A stretch of 64,000 bases of DNA from Pediococcus argentinicus (GTDB lineage Bacteria > Bacillota > Bacilli > Lactobacillales > Lactobacillaceae), in the NCBI RefSeq assembly GCF_001437605.1, contig NZ_JQCQ01000002.1, positions 1-64,000 on the forward strand, in the 5' to 3' direction. The position numbers were made by a program, and so were the translations under genes. Of this stretch, positions 43,844 through 54,102 are shown one piece after another (the first letter of the stretch is position 1; each line of letters opens with the position of its first letter). The notes below the pieces were generated by a model. That model did not search any database and was not told the origin of the DNA. It was given only the letters and a program-made list of their open reading frames with translations.

Positions 43844-44968
43844 TTACTTTTCAAATTCGGCTTTAGCAATTGCTGTCCGCATCTTTTCAACGGTTCCTTC
43901 AGCAATTTCCAAAGCTCGTGCATCTCGAATTAAATGTTCAATTGGATACTCACGACTGTAACCATAACCAGCTAGAACTTGGAGTGCGTCATCACCGGCT
44001 TTAACAGCTGAACGACTACCAAATGTTTTGGCCATTGCGGCTTCTTCCATGTATGGTTGGCCATTTTGTTTACGAATTGCTGCTTGTTGATAGACTAATT
44101 TAGTTAATTCTTTTGAAATTGCAATATTAGCAATTTTTTCTTGGATGACTTGTAAATCAGTTAATGGAGTATCAAGAGCCTTACGTTGTTTAGCGTAATC
44201 AGAAGCAATTTTTAGAGCGTGTTCCATAATTCCCGTTAGAACAGCACCCATTAGGATTCGAGCATCATCATGAGCTTGATCTGCAATCTCTAGTCCTTGA
44301 CCACGTTTACCAATCAAATGGTCTTCGCTAACTTCGATGTTATTCATGACCACTTCACCTACGGGAGTTCCTCGTAGTCCAATGAAATCTTCGCGTTTAC
44401 CAAATGAAAATCCTGGCATATCTTTATCAATCAAGAAACATGAAAATTCATTCTCACCAGATTTAACTAGGATAATATAAACTTCAGCCAAGCCACCATT
44501 TGTAATCATGACTTTATCACCGTTAATAATCCACTTGTTGCCCTCTTTAACGGCCGTGGAACTAATTCCAGTTGGATTAGAGCCACCACTTGGTTCAGTA
44601 TTTGAGAAGGCAAAAATACGATGATTAGCACTATCTAAGTACTCTTTTTGAATATTTTCATTTCCGTATTTCATAAGTTGGTCGAGCGTCTTATAATGAC
44701 CCTCCAAAGTTACACCAACACTTGCGTTTCCGTATGCTAAATCATTGATAGTTGTTGCGGTGGCAATTGGATCAAAAGCAGCACCACCATATTCTTCAGG
44801 GAGCGTTAACCCCAGAAAACCATTATCAATCAATTTTTGAAATAATCCGTCTGTAAAATCGCCTTTTTGGTCAATTGCCATATCAAATGGTGCGACTTCT
44901 TTAGCCGTAAAATCCTTTACCATTTGGTGTAACATTTGTTGTTCAGGCGTAAATGTATTATCAAACAT
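43844..44968 (-). CDS. Acyl-CoA dehydrogenase
   Basis: The 374-residue FAD enzyme has the standard three-domain fold: helical N-domain (FTPEQQMLHQMVKDFTAKEVAPFD), the FAD-contacting FAFSNTEPSGGSNPTG and KWIINGDKVMITNG in the beta domain, and a C-domain with the catalytic Glu in EIAEGTVEKMR near residue 360. It forms an operon acd-etfB-etfA. The acyl-CoA substrate is unknown; no thiolase, crotonase or CoA ligase is in the window. Confidence 0.9.
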   Translation of the reverse strand: MFDNTFTPEQQMLHQMVKDFTAKEVAPFDMAIDQKGDFTDGLFQKLIDNGFLGLTLPEEYGGAAFDPIATATTINDLAYGNASVGVTLEGHYKTLDQLMKYGNENIQKEYLDSANHRIFAFSNTEPSGGSNPTGISSTAVKEGNKWIINGDKVMITNGGLAEVYIILVKSGENEFSCFLIDKDMPGFSFGKREDFIGLRGTPVGEVVMNNIEVSEDHLIGKRGQGLEIADQAHDDARILMGAVLTGIMEHALKIASDYAKQRKALDTPLTDLQVIQEKIANIAISKELTKLVYQQAAIRKQNGQPYMEEAAMAKTFGSRSAVKAGDDALQVLAGYGYSREYPIEHLIRDARALEIAEGTVEKMRTAIAKAEFEK

Positions 44969-45050
44969 TTCGAATCCTCCTTCATCGCTTTGTGAAACCC
45001 CTTACAAGTTTCTATAATACACTATTTTTCGAATGATTTTGAGACCAAAT

Positions 45051-45087
45051 GAAAAGAGTTTTACCAATTTTCATCAGCAAAACTCTG
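45051..45087 (-). terminator. Terminator after glycerate kinase
   Basis: Minus strand: AGAGTTTT pairs with AAAACTCT around a loop of about 16 nt, followed by TTTTC. Confidence 0.55.
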
Positions 45088-45094
45088 TACCAAT

Positions 45095-46201
45095 TTATTT
45101 AATTAGCCAACTCACACGTTCAGCCATTTGTTCCAATAGCTCTGGTCCCTGACTTATGGCTTGATTCAAACTCATTACTTGATCGACAATTGAAAAAATT
45201 GAAGTTAATCCAATTGCACGAAAATTATCCAGTGTTCCAATTTGTTGACCGACAAAAGCAATACATGGTTTTTGATATTTCTTCGCCAGCTTTGCCACTT
45301 CAACCGGAACCTTACCATGCAAACTTTGCTCATCAATTTGACCTTCACCCGTGATAACTATGTCTGTATTTTGAACCTTGGACTCTAAATCTGCATTCTC
45401 TGCCACTAAATGAAATCCACTTTCCACTTTTCCACCCAGTAAACGAAGTGCGAATCCCATTCCGCCCGCAGCACCGTCGCCCGGTTCTTGGCCCTGATTT
45501 TTAGGATCTAATACTCGTGCTAATTCTTTCAAGCCCTGATCCACAACTTGAATTTGATTGTCTGACAGTCCCTTTTGTGCACCAAAAACCTGCGTTGCTC
45601 CTGAATTACCGGTCAACGGACTAGTAACATCAGATGCCACAATCAATTGAACATCTTCGAGATTAACATGGGATAGGTCGAGGTGTTGGATATTGCTAAG
45701 TTGCTGCACATTAGCGGCAACTTCATGACCTAGGTTATCCAAAAATCTTCCACCAAGACCACTAATAAGACCCAAACCTGCATCTACTGTTCCACTGCCA
45801 CCCAATCCAACAATAATCGTCTGAGCACCAAGATCTACGGCATTTTTAATCAGCTCTCCTGTTCCAACTGAACTAAATTCAGTCGAGTTAATTTGAGAGT
45901 ATTGATCTTTAAATTGAATACCAGAAGCTGAAGCACACTCAATAACTGCCGTTTTTGAACTTGGAAACCATGCAATTGGAGCAGAAACATTATTATTTAA
46001 AACATCGTGCACCTTGAAGGTCTTTCTAATTCCACCAAGTCTGTTGAAAAGAAAACTATCAACAGTTCCTTCTCCACCGTCGGCAATGGCTATTTTCTCG
46101 CACTGAATTCCAGCATGTGTAAAGCCACGTTCCACTCGATTAGCTGCTTCAATGCTGGTGATGGAACCTTTGAATGAGTCGATTGCTATTAATGCTTTCA
46201 T
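45095..46201 (-). CDS. Glycerate kinase (GK type 1/GarK-GlxK family)
   Basis: The enzyme phosphorylates D-glycerate to phosphoglycerate. The 368-residue protein has IAIDSFKGSITSIEAA at the start, KIAIADGGEGTVDSF near 36, VGLGGSGTVDAGLG near 130 and the late block ENADLESKVQNTDIVITGEGQIDEQSLHGK near 280. I chose the ATG at 46201 because GAGGAG lies 10 nt upstream. It follows gluconate kinase by 4 bp, so both sugar-acid kinases are co-expressed. Confidence 0.92.
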   Translation of the reverse strand: MKALIAIDSFKGSITSIEAANRVERGFTHAGIQCEKIAIADGGEGTVDSFLFNRLGGIRKTFKVHDVLNNNVSAPIAWFPSSKTAVIECASASGIQFKDQYSQINSTEFSSVGTGELIKNAVDLGAQTIIVGLGGSGTVDAGLGLISGLGGRFLDNLGHEVAANVQQLSNIQHLDLSHVNLEDVQLIVASDVTSPLTGNSGATQVFGAQKGLSDNQIQVVDQGLKELARVLDPKNQGQEPGDGAAGGMGFALRLLGGKVESGFHLVAENADLESKVQNTDIVITGEGQIDEQSLHGKVPVEVAKLAKKYQKPCIAFVGQQIGTLDNFRAIGLTSIFSIVDQVMSLNQAISQGPELLEQMAERVSWLIK

Positions 46202-46205
46202 TGAT

Positions 46206-47711
46206 TTATCGCTCCTCACCATTCAGTTCTTCCTGCAACTCAGCAATTCGACCATAAAGTGGTTCCATCTGTTGTTCAACATCTTCAAAGAGTCGAATCA
46301 ATTTTTGATATACTTCATGATTTTTAGCATTGGGTTTGAATTCTTTGGTAGTTCCAACCATTTTTCGAATGATATCTAAACTTTCAATCTTGCCTAGAGC
46401 TTTCCAACCGATAACGGCAGCAGCTAAACATGAACTTTCGAAGCTATCTGGAACAGTCACTGATTGCCCTAGTACATCTGCTAAAATTTGACACCAAACT
46501 TCAGACTGAGTAAAACCGCCTGTTGCATGGATTTCATTAACGGCAAGTGACTTTTTAGTTAGGTTGAGGACTTCATTTAAATTAATCACAATGCCTTCCA
46601 TCACGGCCCGGGCAATATCAGCTTTTGTGTGTGAAAATGTTAAACCAACCAACGAACTCTGTGCATTAGAATTCCACAATGGAGCACGTTCGCCACTCAT
46701 ATAGGAATTGAAAATTAGCCCATGAGCCCCAGCAGGTGTGTTATCAACCAGTTTATTAATTTCTTCAAATGGTAAATGATCGAGTAATTCTTCGCGAGCC
46801 CATTGCAAAACCTGCCCTCCGTTATTAACTGGTCCGCCAACAATCCATTTATGTGGGGCAACGTAGTAACAGAAAAGCTTCCCTTCTGGATCCAAATATG
46901 GCTCTGTAGTCATCACTCGAACTGCTCCAGAGGTTCCGATAGTCACCGCTGCAACACCTTCTTGATCAGCTCCAACACCTAAATTAGATAGTGCACCATC
47001 ACTTGCTCCCATAATAATCTTAGTATTTGAATTAAGACCTAATTCATTAACCAAGTCTGAATTTATATTATCAATCACATAATCCGTATCCACCAAATCA
47101 GGCAACTGATTTGACTTAACTCCGGCTAATTTCAAAGATTCTGGATTCCAGTTAAATGTATGCAAATTAAACAGACCGGTTGCATTTGCAATCGAGTAGT
47201 CCATTTTAAATTCGCCCGTCAGCTTGTAAATAACATATTCTTTAATCCCCGCAATGTAGCCAGTGTTTTCCATCATTGCAGGATATGCATGGCTCAACCA
47301 ATAAAGTTTAACCAGTGGATTCATCGGATGAATTGGAGTACCGGTCTCTTGATAAATATTCTGAAAATTAGCTTCCTGCTTAAATTGACCAAGTACAACA
47401 CCTGCTCGATTATCAGCCCAGGTCATAACTCGAGAAATTGGTTTGTGATTTCCATCTAACAAAATCAGGCTGTGCATCGCAGCGGAAAATGAAATTCCGA
47501 GTACATGCTCGCTATCAACCGATTTAGTAACGTTTTGAATTGTCTGCAAAATTGCATTTAGAATTTCATCAGGATCTTCTTCAGCTGCTTCAGGAACGTC
47601 GTGATACATGGGATAACCTAAATTTGAATATTCCACTACTTTCCCATTTTCATCATACAAAACTGACTTCGTACTGGTTGTTCCAATGTCAGTGCCAATC
47701 ATATAATCCAT
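46206..47711 (-). CDS. gntK: Gluconate kinase, FGGY family
   Basis: The 501-residue FGGY kinase has the N-terminal phosphate loop IGTDIGTTSTKSVLYDENGK, the central WADNRAG and the adenosine motif HATGGFTQSEVWCQILADVLGQSV near 380. The family also includes xylulose and glycerol kinases, and gluconate is the best match by overall pattern. ATG at 47711 with AGAGGT 7 nt upstream. A terminator lies directly upstream and no clear promoter is visible between it and the start. No gluconate permease is nearby. Confidence 0.85.
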   Translation of the reverse strand: MDYMIGTDIGTTSTKSVLYDENGKVVEYSNLGYPMYHDVPEAAEEDPDEILNAILQTIQNVTKSVDSEHVLGISFSAAMHSLILLDGNHKPISRVMTWADNRAGVVLGQFKQEANFQNIYQETGTPIHPMNPLVKLYWLSHAYPAMMENTGYIAGIKEYVIYKLTGEFKMDYSIANATGLFNLHTFNWNPESLKLAGVKSNQLPDLVDTDYVIDNINSDLVNELGLNSNTKIIMGASDGALSNLGVGADQEGVAAVTIGTSGAVRVMTTEPYLDPEGKLFCYYVAPHKWIVGGPVNNGGQVLQWAREELLDHLPFEEINKLVDNTPAGAHGLIFNSYMSGERAPLWNSNAQSSLVGLTFSHTKADIARAVMEGIVINLNEVLNLTKKSLAVNEIHATGGFTQSEVWCQILADVLGQSVTVPDSFESSCLAAAVIGWKALGKIESLDIIRKMVGTTKEFKPNAKNHEVYQKLIRLFEDVEQQMEPLYGRIAELQEELNGEER

Positions 47712-47733
47712 TGTTATTACCTCTTTAATAGTC

Positions 47734-47758
47734 AAAAAGGAGCACTTTTGCGCTCCTT
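47734..47758 (-). terminator. Terminator between ligA and gntK
   Basis: Minus strand: AAGGAGCGC pairs with GTGCTCCTT (one mismatch) and is followed by TTTGAC. It ends ligA, and it leaves only about 22 bp before the gntK start. Confidence 0.75.
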
Positions 47759-47762
47759 CAGA

Positions 47763-49799
<2,037 letters not shown>

Positions 49800-50561
49800 C
49801 TACCCTTTTAAATCAACATCGAGTTCCACTGGACAGTGGTCAGAACCAAATATTTCATTGTGAATCTTTGCATCTTGTAAACGATCATCAATTGATTTTG
49901 ATGTAATAAAATAGTCAATCCGCCAACCAGAATTATTATCACGAGCGTGGAATCGGTAACTCCACCATGAATAAATATCGGATTGGTCTGGATAGAAGTA
50001 ACGGAATGTATCCGTAAATCCTGAAGCTAATAATTCACTGAATTTAGCCCGTTCTTCATCACTAAAGCCAGCGTTCTTGTGGTTAGTCTTGTCATTTTTC
50101 AAATCAATCGGATTATGAGCAACATTTAGGTCACCACAGAACACAACTGGTTTGGTCTCATTTAATTTGTTGATGTAAGCTTGAAAAGCATCTTCCCAAC
50201 TCATTCGATATTCCAAGCGTTTTAATTTAGCTTGTGAATTAGGTGTATAACAAGTAATCATGTAAAAGTCTTTGTATTCAAGGGTGATCACCCGACCTTC
50301 GTGATCATGCTCATCAACGCCAATTCCATATGTAACATTTAGTGGTTTTATTTTTGTAAAAATAGCCGTACCAGAATAGCCCTTTTTATCAGCATAATTC
50401 CAGTATTGATGGTAACCTGGTAAATCCATTTCAATTTGGCCAGCTTGTAGCTTGGTTTCCTGCAAACAAAAGATATCGGCATTTAAATCATTAAAAGAAT
50501 CCATAAATCCATGTGTCACTGCAGCTCGCAGTCCATTTACATTCCAAGAAATTAACTTCAT
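49800..50561 (-). CDS. Exodeoxyribonuclease III / AP endonuclease
   Basis: The 253-residue Xth-family enzyme nicks DNA at abasic sites in base excision repair. Motifs: ISWNVNGLRAA, FCLQETKLQ (Mg-binding Glu), catalytic YTPN, GDLNVAHNPIDL and the C-terminal GSDHCPVEL with the catalytic His. AGGAGG-type ribosome site before the ATG. It is coupled with ligA, which would seal the repaired strand. Confidence 0.94.
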   Translation of the reverse strand: MKLISWNVNGLRAAVTHGFMDSFNDLNADIFCLQETKLQAGQIEMDLPGYHQYWNYADKKGYSGTAIFTKIKPLNVTYGIGVDEHDHEGRVITLEYKDFYMITCYTPNSQAKLKRLEYRMSWEDAFQAYINKLNETKPVVFCGDLNVAHNPIDLKNDKTNHKNAGFSDEERAKFSELLASGFTDTFRYFYPDQSDIYSWWSYRFHARDNNSGWRIDYFITSKSIDDRLQDAKIHNEIFGSDHCPVELDVDLKG

Positions 50562-50631
50562 TAGATTACCTCCACTTTTCTATTACTTCTATAATATCTC
50601 ATTTTAGTATCATTCGGGTCTTTATAACATT

Positions 50632-50668
50632 AAAAAAGATATCAAGCTACATTACAGCTTGATATCTC
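50632..50668 (-). terminator. Terminator of the TetR/ABC operon
   Basis: Minus strand: AGATATCAAGCT pairs with AGCTTGATATCT around a 7-nt loop, followed by TTTTTT. Confidence 0.85.
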
Positions 50669-50674
50669 TAAAAA

Positions 50675-51313
50675 TTATTTACTAATGCCACGCTCAAAAA
50701 CACCCATGTATCCCTCAGCATGTTTAATAATATCAGTCATTTGACTCAAATCACCGTCTGGATGTTTTTCCATATACGCCTTAGTCTCTTCACCAATTTG
50801 AAGCATAATAGCGGTGAACATTCCTTGAACAACCTCCATATCAACATCTCCACGAATATTAAGTCGTTCTAAGACTGGACCACTCAGCTCCATAGCATTG
50901 TTTAAATCAACCCCGACAATTTGATGAACTTGCTCACGATCCTCGTCATTAAAATCGTTCACATCACCATACGCATCAAGCAATACTTTGAACTCATCCG
51001 GGAACTTGCTTTGGAGTTGTATTTTATATTTAGTAGCTCGCACAATCATTTCAGTTAAATCCTTGGAGTCTTTCCAAACCGAAAGATCTGCAGTACTCAT
51101 AATATTATTAACTGCAAATTGTAATGTACTTTTATACAATCCAAATTTACTATCGTAGTATCTAAAAATAATTCCCTTCGAAACTTTTGCCATCTCTGCA
51201 ATTTGATCAACACGCGTTCGTTGATAGCGATTATTTGCAAATACCTTGAGCGAGTTTTTTAAAATACGCGAAACTTTTTCTGGATCTTTAGGTACTTGTT
51301 TAGTTATTTCCAT
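50675..51313 (-). CDS. TetR-family regulator of the adjacent ABC exporter
   Basis: The 212-residue TetR protein has a DNA-binding domain in residues 8-55 (KVSRILKNSLKVFANNRYQRTRVDQIAEMAKVSKGIIFRYYDSKFGLYKSTL). It is the last gene of an operon with an ABC permease (11-bp gap) and ABC ATPase, so it most likely controls them by autoregulation. The effector is unknown. Confidence 0.87.
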   Translation of the reverse strand: MEITKQVPKDPEKVSRILKNSLKVFANNRYQRTRVDQIAEMAKVSKGIIFRYYDSKFGLYKSTLQFAVNNIMSTADLSVWKDSKDLTEMIVRATKYKIQLQSKFPDEFKVLLDAYGDVNDFNDEDREQVHQIVGVDLNNAMELSGPVLERLNIRGDVDMEVVQGMFTAIMLQIGEETKAYMEKHPDGDLSQMTDIIKHAEGYMGVFERGISK

Positions 51314-51324
51314 AATTAAACCTC

Positions 51325-52935
51325 TTAACTTAAATCTCTACGTTGATACCCCCAAATTCCAATTATAATCAAAACTGCCATTATTATCATTAATACACTG
51401 AAATATCCGTAATTGACCGCATGGACAGGGACCTTATTAGCCCAACCAAAAGCACTAAACTTCTTCGCCCAATCTGGTAATTTTAACAAACTACCCAAAT
51501 ACATGGAATAGATACCATAGAACACATAAGCCCATGATATCAAGGTGCCTTTAGGCCATATACCAACTAAAAAGGCTGCCATTGCAACAGACGTCAAAAT
51601 TGCTGGACTGTATGCGATAAACACATGTATATAAGTCTGAAAGTCTAATTTACCATGTGTTAAAACTGCATTTCCCGCAACATAAAGACCCATTAAAGAA
51701 GCAAAGAAGCTCAGTTCTCCCGCAATAATTGCTGTGATTAAATAGCTGATAAAAACATGTAATCTGGAAACCTTCTTTGCAAAAATATTTTCTAAATAGC
51801 CCTTCGTTTGATCTCCTTTGAGACTATTCATAACCTGAATAGCTGGAATCGCTGCGAGACCAACACAAACTATGGTAATGACTGCCACAAAATTTAGTAA
51901 AATCTGGTGATTTGCTGCATTAACTGCAGCTTTTCCAAATACAGTTTGCATCGTTGGATTAGTTTTCAAAATATCACTGATTGTATTAAAAATTGAACCA
52001 TACGTCGTACCTAAGATAAATAAGCCAACAGTCCAAACAATCATGCTAGTACGATGTAGCTTCATAATTAGACTAATCGGACCGCGCAGTAAGAAACCAG
52101 CCTTTGCTCGTCCAGGACGAGTTGCAATCAATCCCGAACCAATATCACGGTGTTGGCTTGTAAATAGTACTAACAACCAAACAACAAAGCTCAAAACAAC
52201 CAATATAATGACTGGTCTCCAATCATTTTTATGAAATGCTGATATTTTTTCAATCATTCCAAATGGATTAAACCATGTTGTAGATGGACGTTTTAAATCC
52301 GTATACATTCGTAAAATATAAAACAATCCAAAAATTCCATAACTAATCGTCGTTGCATTACGAGAATTATCCGCAATCTGTGCGCTGAAGAGTGCTACCA
52401 TGCCAAAGAACAACCCTACTGCTGCTAATACCATTCCAAGCAGCCAAGCACCATTTGCATTGACTCCTGGCATTCCACTAAATTGAATTCCTAATCCAAA
52501 CAGCATTCCAACAATAATATTAATGAAGAGTAGTTCGAGGGAAATCGCCATTATATTCGACATACGTCCAATTGAATGCGAAACTAGCAGTTCTGTTAAA
52601 CCACTGTCTTCTTCACTTCGCGACCCACGAATTGCAAAGTAAATATTCATAATCACCATCATCAAAGCCATGAAAACAATCATTTCAGTACCAAACACAT
52701 CAGCACTTTGCTTTGCAGGAATATCAAACTTACCAAATAAAGCTACCATTGCAGGTGATTTTAAAGTGTTCTCAATCGCCGAAATTGAACTTGGTGTTCC
52801 ATAAATTCCTTCAAATTTGAAGGCTACAGAAGCCATTAATCCCGCAAGACAGATAATCCAAGTAATCAGGCTCCAACTATCACGTCGAATCCCAAATCGT
52901 GTTAGAAATCCCGTTTTATCAAAATTATTTTTCAT
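51325..52935 (-). CDS. ABC-2-type exporter permease
   Basis: The membrane subunit of about 536 residues has ~12 helices in two six-helix halves, in the style of two-part exporters for antibiotics (ABC-2 superfamily). Highlights are GSRSEEDSGLTELLVSHSIGR near 110 and QVMNSLKGDQTKGYLENIFAKKVSRLHVF near 370, the coupling-helix regions. It overlaps the ATPase end by 11 bp. I chose ATG 52935, which has GAGGTGA 6 nt upstream. Substrate unknown. Confidence 0.83.
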   Translation of the reverse strand: MKNNFDKTGFLTRFGIRRDSWSLITWIICLAGLMASVAFKFEGIYGTPSSISAIENTLKSPAMVALFGKFDIPAKQSADVFGTEMIVFMALMMVIMNIYFAIRGSRSEEDSGLTELLVSHSIGRMSNIMAISLELLFINIIVGMLFGLGIQFSGMPGVNANGAWLLGMVLAAVGLFFGMVALFSAQIADNSRNATTISYGIFGLFYILRMYTDLKRPSTTWFNPFGMIEKISAFHKNDWRPVIILVVLSFVVWLLVLFTSQHRDIGSGLIATRPGRAKAGFLLRGPISLIMKLHRTSMIVWTVGLFILGTTYGSIFNTISDILKTNPTMQTVFGKAAVNAANHQILLNFVAVITIVCVGLAAIPAIQVMNSLKGDQTKGYLENIFAKKVSRLHVFISYLITAIIAGELSFFASLMGLYVAGNAVLTHGKLDFQTYIHVFIAYSPAILTSVAMAAFLVGIWPKGTLISWAYVFYGIYSMYLGSLLKLPDWAKKFSAFGWANKVPVHAVNYGYFSVLMIIMAVLIIIGIWGYQRRDLS

Positions 52936-53866
52936 GATCACTCACCTCTGATCCACTTTGATCAGAACTTTGTTTGTAATAACGTAAGAATAAATCTTCC
53001 AGGGTTGGTGGAGTACTCTGTAATGCCACGATTCCTTTAGTAGTCAAATACTGCATAATATTCTCGATGTTTTCTGAATCGACCGCAAATGTTGCTTTGT
53101 TAGAAACTTGTTTACTGCGACTGACATTATGAACCGCCGGATTCTGATCCAAATCGTCGATACTTTCCTTAGTTGTAACTGTTATTTGCGTACGCGTTAA
53201 ATGACGCATATCGTCTAACGTTCCGGTTTCGATAATTTCACCGTCACGAATAATTCCAATCCGATCACACATACGCTCAACTTCAGATAAAATGTGACTC
53301 GAAAGTAAAATGCTCTTCCCAGATTTTTTTAACTGTAAAACTTCTTGTTGGAAGATTTCTTCCATCAAAGGATCCAACCCTGATGTAGGTTCATCAAATA
53401 TATATAAATCAGCATTCGTTGAAAATGCAGCAACTAGTGCCACTTTTTGGCGATTTCCCTTTGAATATGTCCGAGCCTTTTTCGTGACATCTAAGTCAAA
53501 CTTAGCAATCAAGTCATCCGTACGTTGGGTATGTTTGTTATCATTCATTTTCAAAAACAAATCGATAATTTCGCCACCAGTTAAATTAGGCCATAGATAC
53601 ACATCCCCTGGCACATACGCAATTCGTTTATGAATTAATACACGATGTGTCCATACATCTTCACCAAAGATGGTCGCCTTACCGGCAGTTCGTTTTAAGA
53701 TCCCTAATAAAGTCCTAATCGTAGTTGATTTACCAGCTCCGTTCGGTCCAATAAACCCAAAAACTTCTCCCTTATTAACATCAAAAGTAATATTTTTCAA
53801 AGCTTTAAATTTGCCAAATGATTTTTGTAAATGATCTAGGTGTAAAACCACATTATTTGTTTTCAT
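52925..53866 (-). CDS. ABC transporter ATP-binding protein
   Basis: The 313-residue ATPase has Walker A GPNGAGKSTT near 38, the Q-loop, signature YSKGNRQKVAL near 136 (SKGNRQK replaces SGGQ), Walker B LYIFDEPTSGLDP near 157 and the H-loop SSHILSEVERM. A C-terminal ~90-residue extension is typical for multidrug exporters of the DrrA/CcmA type. ATG at 53866 with GGGAGG upstream. It powers the following permease. Confidence 0.92.
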   Translation of the reverse strand: MKTNNVVLHLDHLQKSFGKFKALKNITFDVNKGEVFGFIGPNGAGKSTTIRTLLGILKRTAGKATIFGEDVWTHRVLIHKRIAYVPGDVYLWPNLTGGEIIDLFLKMNDNKHTQRTDDLIAKFDLDVTKKARTYSKGNRQKVALVAAFSTNADLYIFDEPTSGLDPLMEEIFQQEVLQLKKSGKSILLSSHILSEVERMCDRIGIIRDGEIIETGTLDDMRHLTRTQITVTTKESIDDLDQNPAVHNVSRSKQVSNKATFAVDSENIENIMQYLTTKGIVALQSTPPTLEDLFLRYYKQSSDQSGSEVSDHEK

Positions 53867-53950
53867 AATAATGCCTCCCTTGAATTTACTTAGATTATAT
53901 TTCTTGTTGACCCGCAAGTCAATGACTGTGCAGTCAATATTAAAAAAAAT

Positions 53951-53983
53951 AAAAAGCGCTGCTTTATATCAGCAGCGTTTTAC
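53951..53983 (-). terminator. Terminator of the serine hydrolase gene
   Basis: Minus strand: ACGCTGCTG pairs with CAGCGC (AAGCAGCGC side) and is followed by TTTTTATTTT. It begins right at the stop codon of the out-of-frame tail (53986), not at the present stop, 90 bp upstream. Confidence 0.75.
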
Positions 53984-53985
53984 TT

Positions 53986-54102
53986 TTAAAGTAGATTTTG
54001 AATAGCCGAAGCCAAGTTAACCGCATGGTTCTTATTTCCACCGGCTGACTTGGAGGTTTGATTTACAAACAAAATCACTCCATTACGGTGTCTAGTGAAA
54101 AA
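53986..54102 (-). other. Out-of-frame C-terminal tail of the serine hydrolase
   Basis: In the +1 frame after an A5 run (T5 in the coding strand, 54102-54098), the reading continues FFTRHRNGVILFVNQTSKSAGG and on to NLASAIQNLL, and stops at 53986 directly before the terminator. One extra T would join it to the upstream frame. It looks like the true end of a beta-lactamase-type fold. Confidence 0.7.

Noticed and set aside
54098-54102. Programmed ribosomal frameshifting in the serine hydrolase
   Set aside because: No slippery heptamer of the X-XXY-YYZ type with a downstream structure, and this protein class is not known for recoding. A single-base deletion is simpler.
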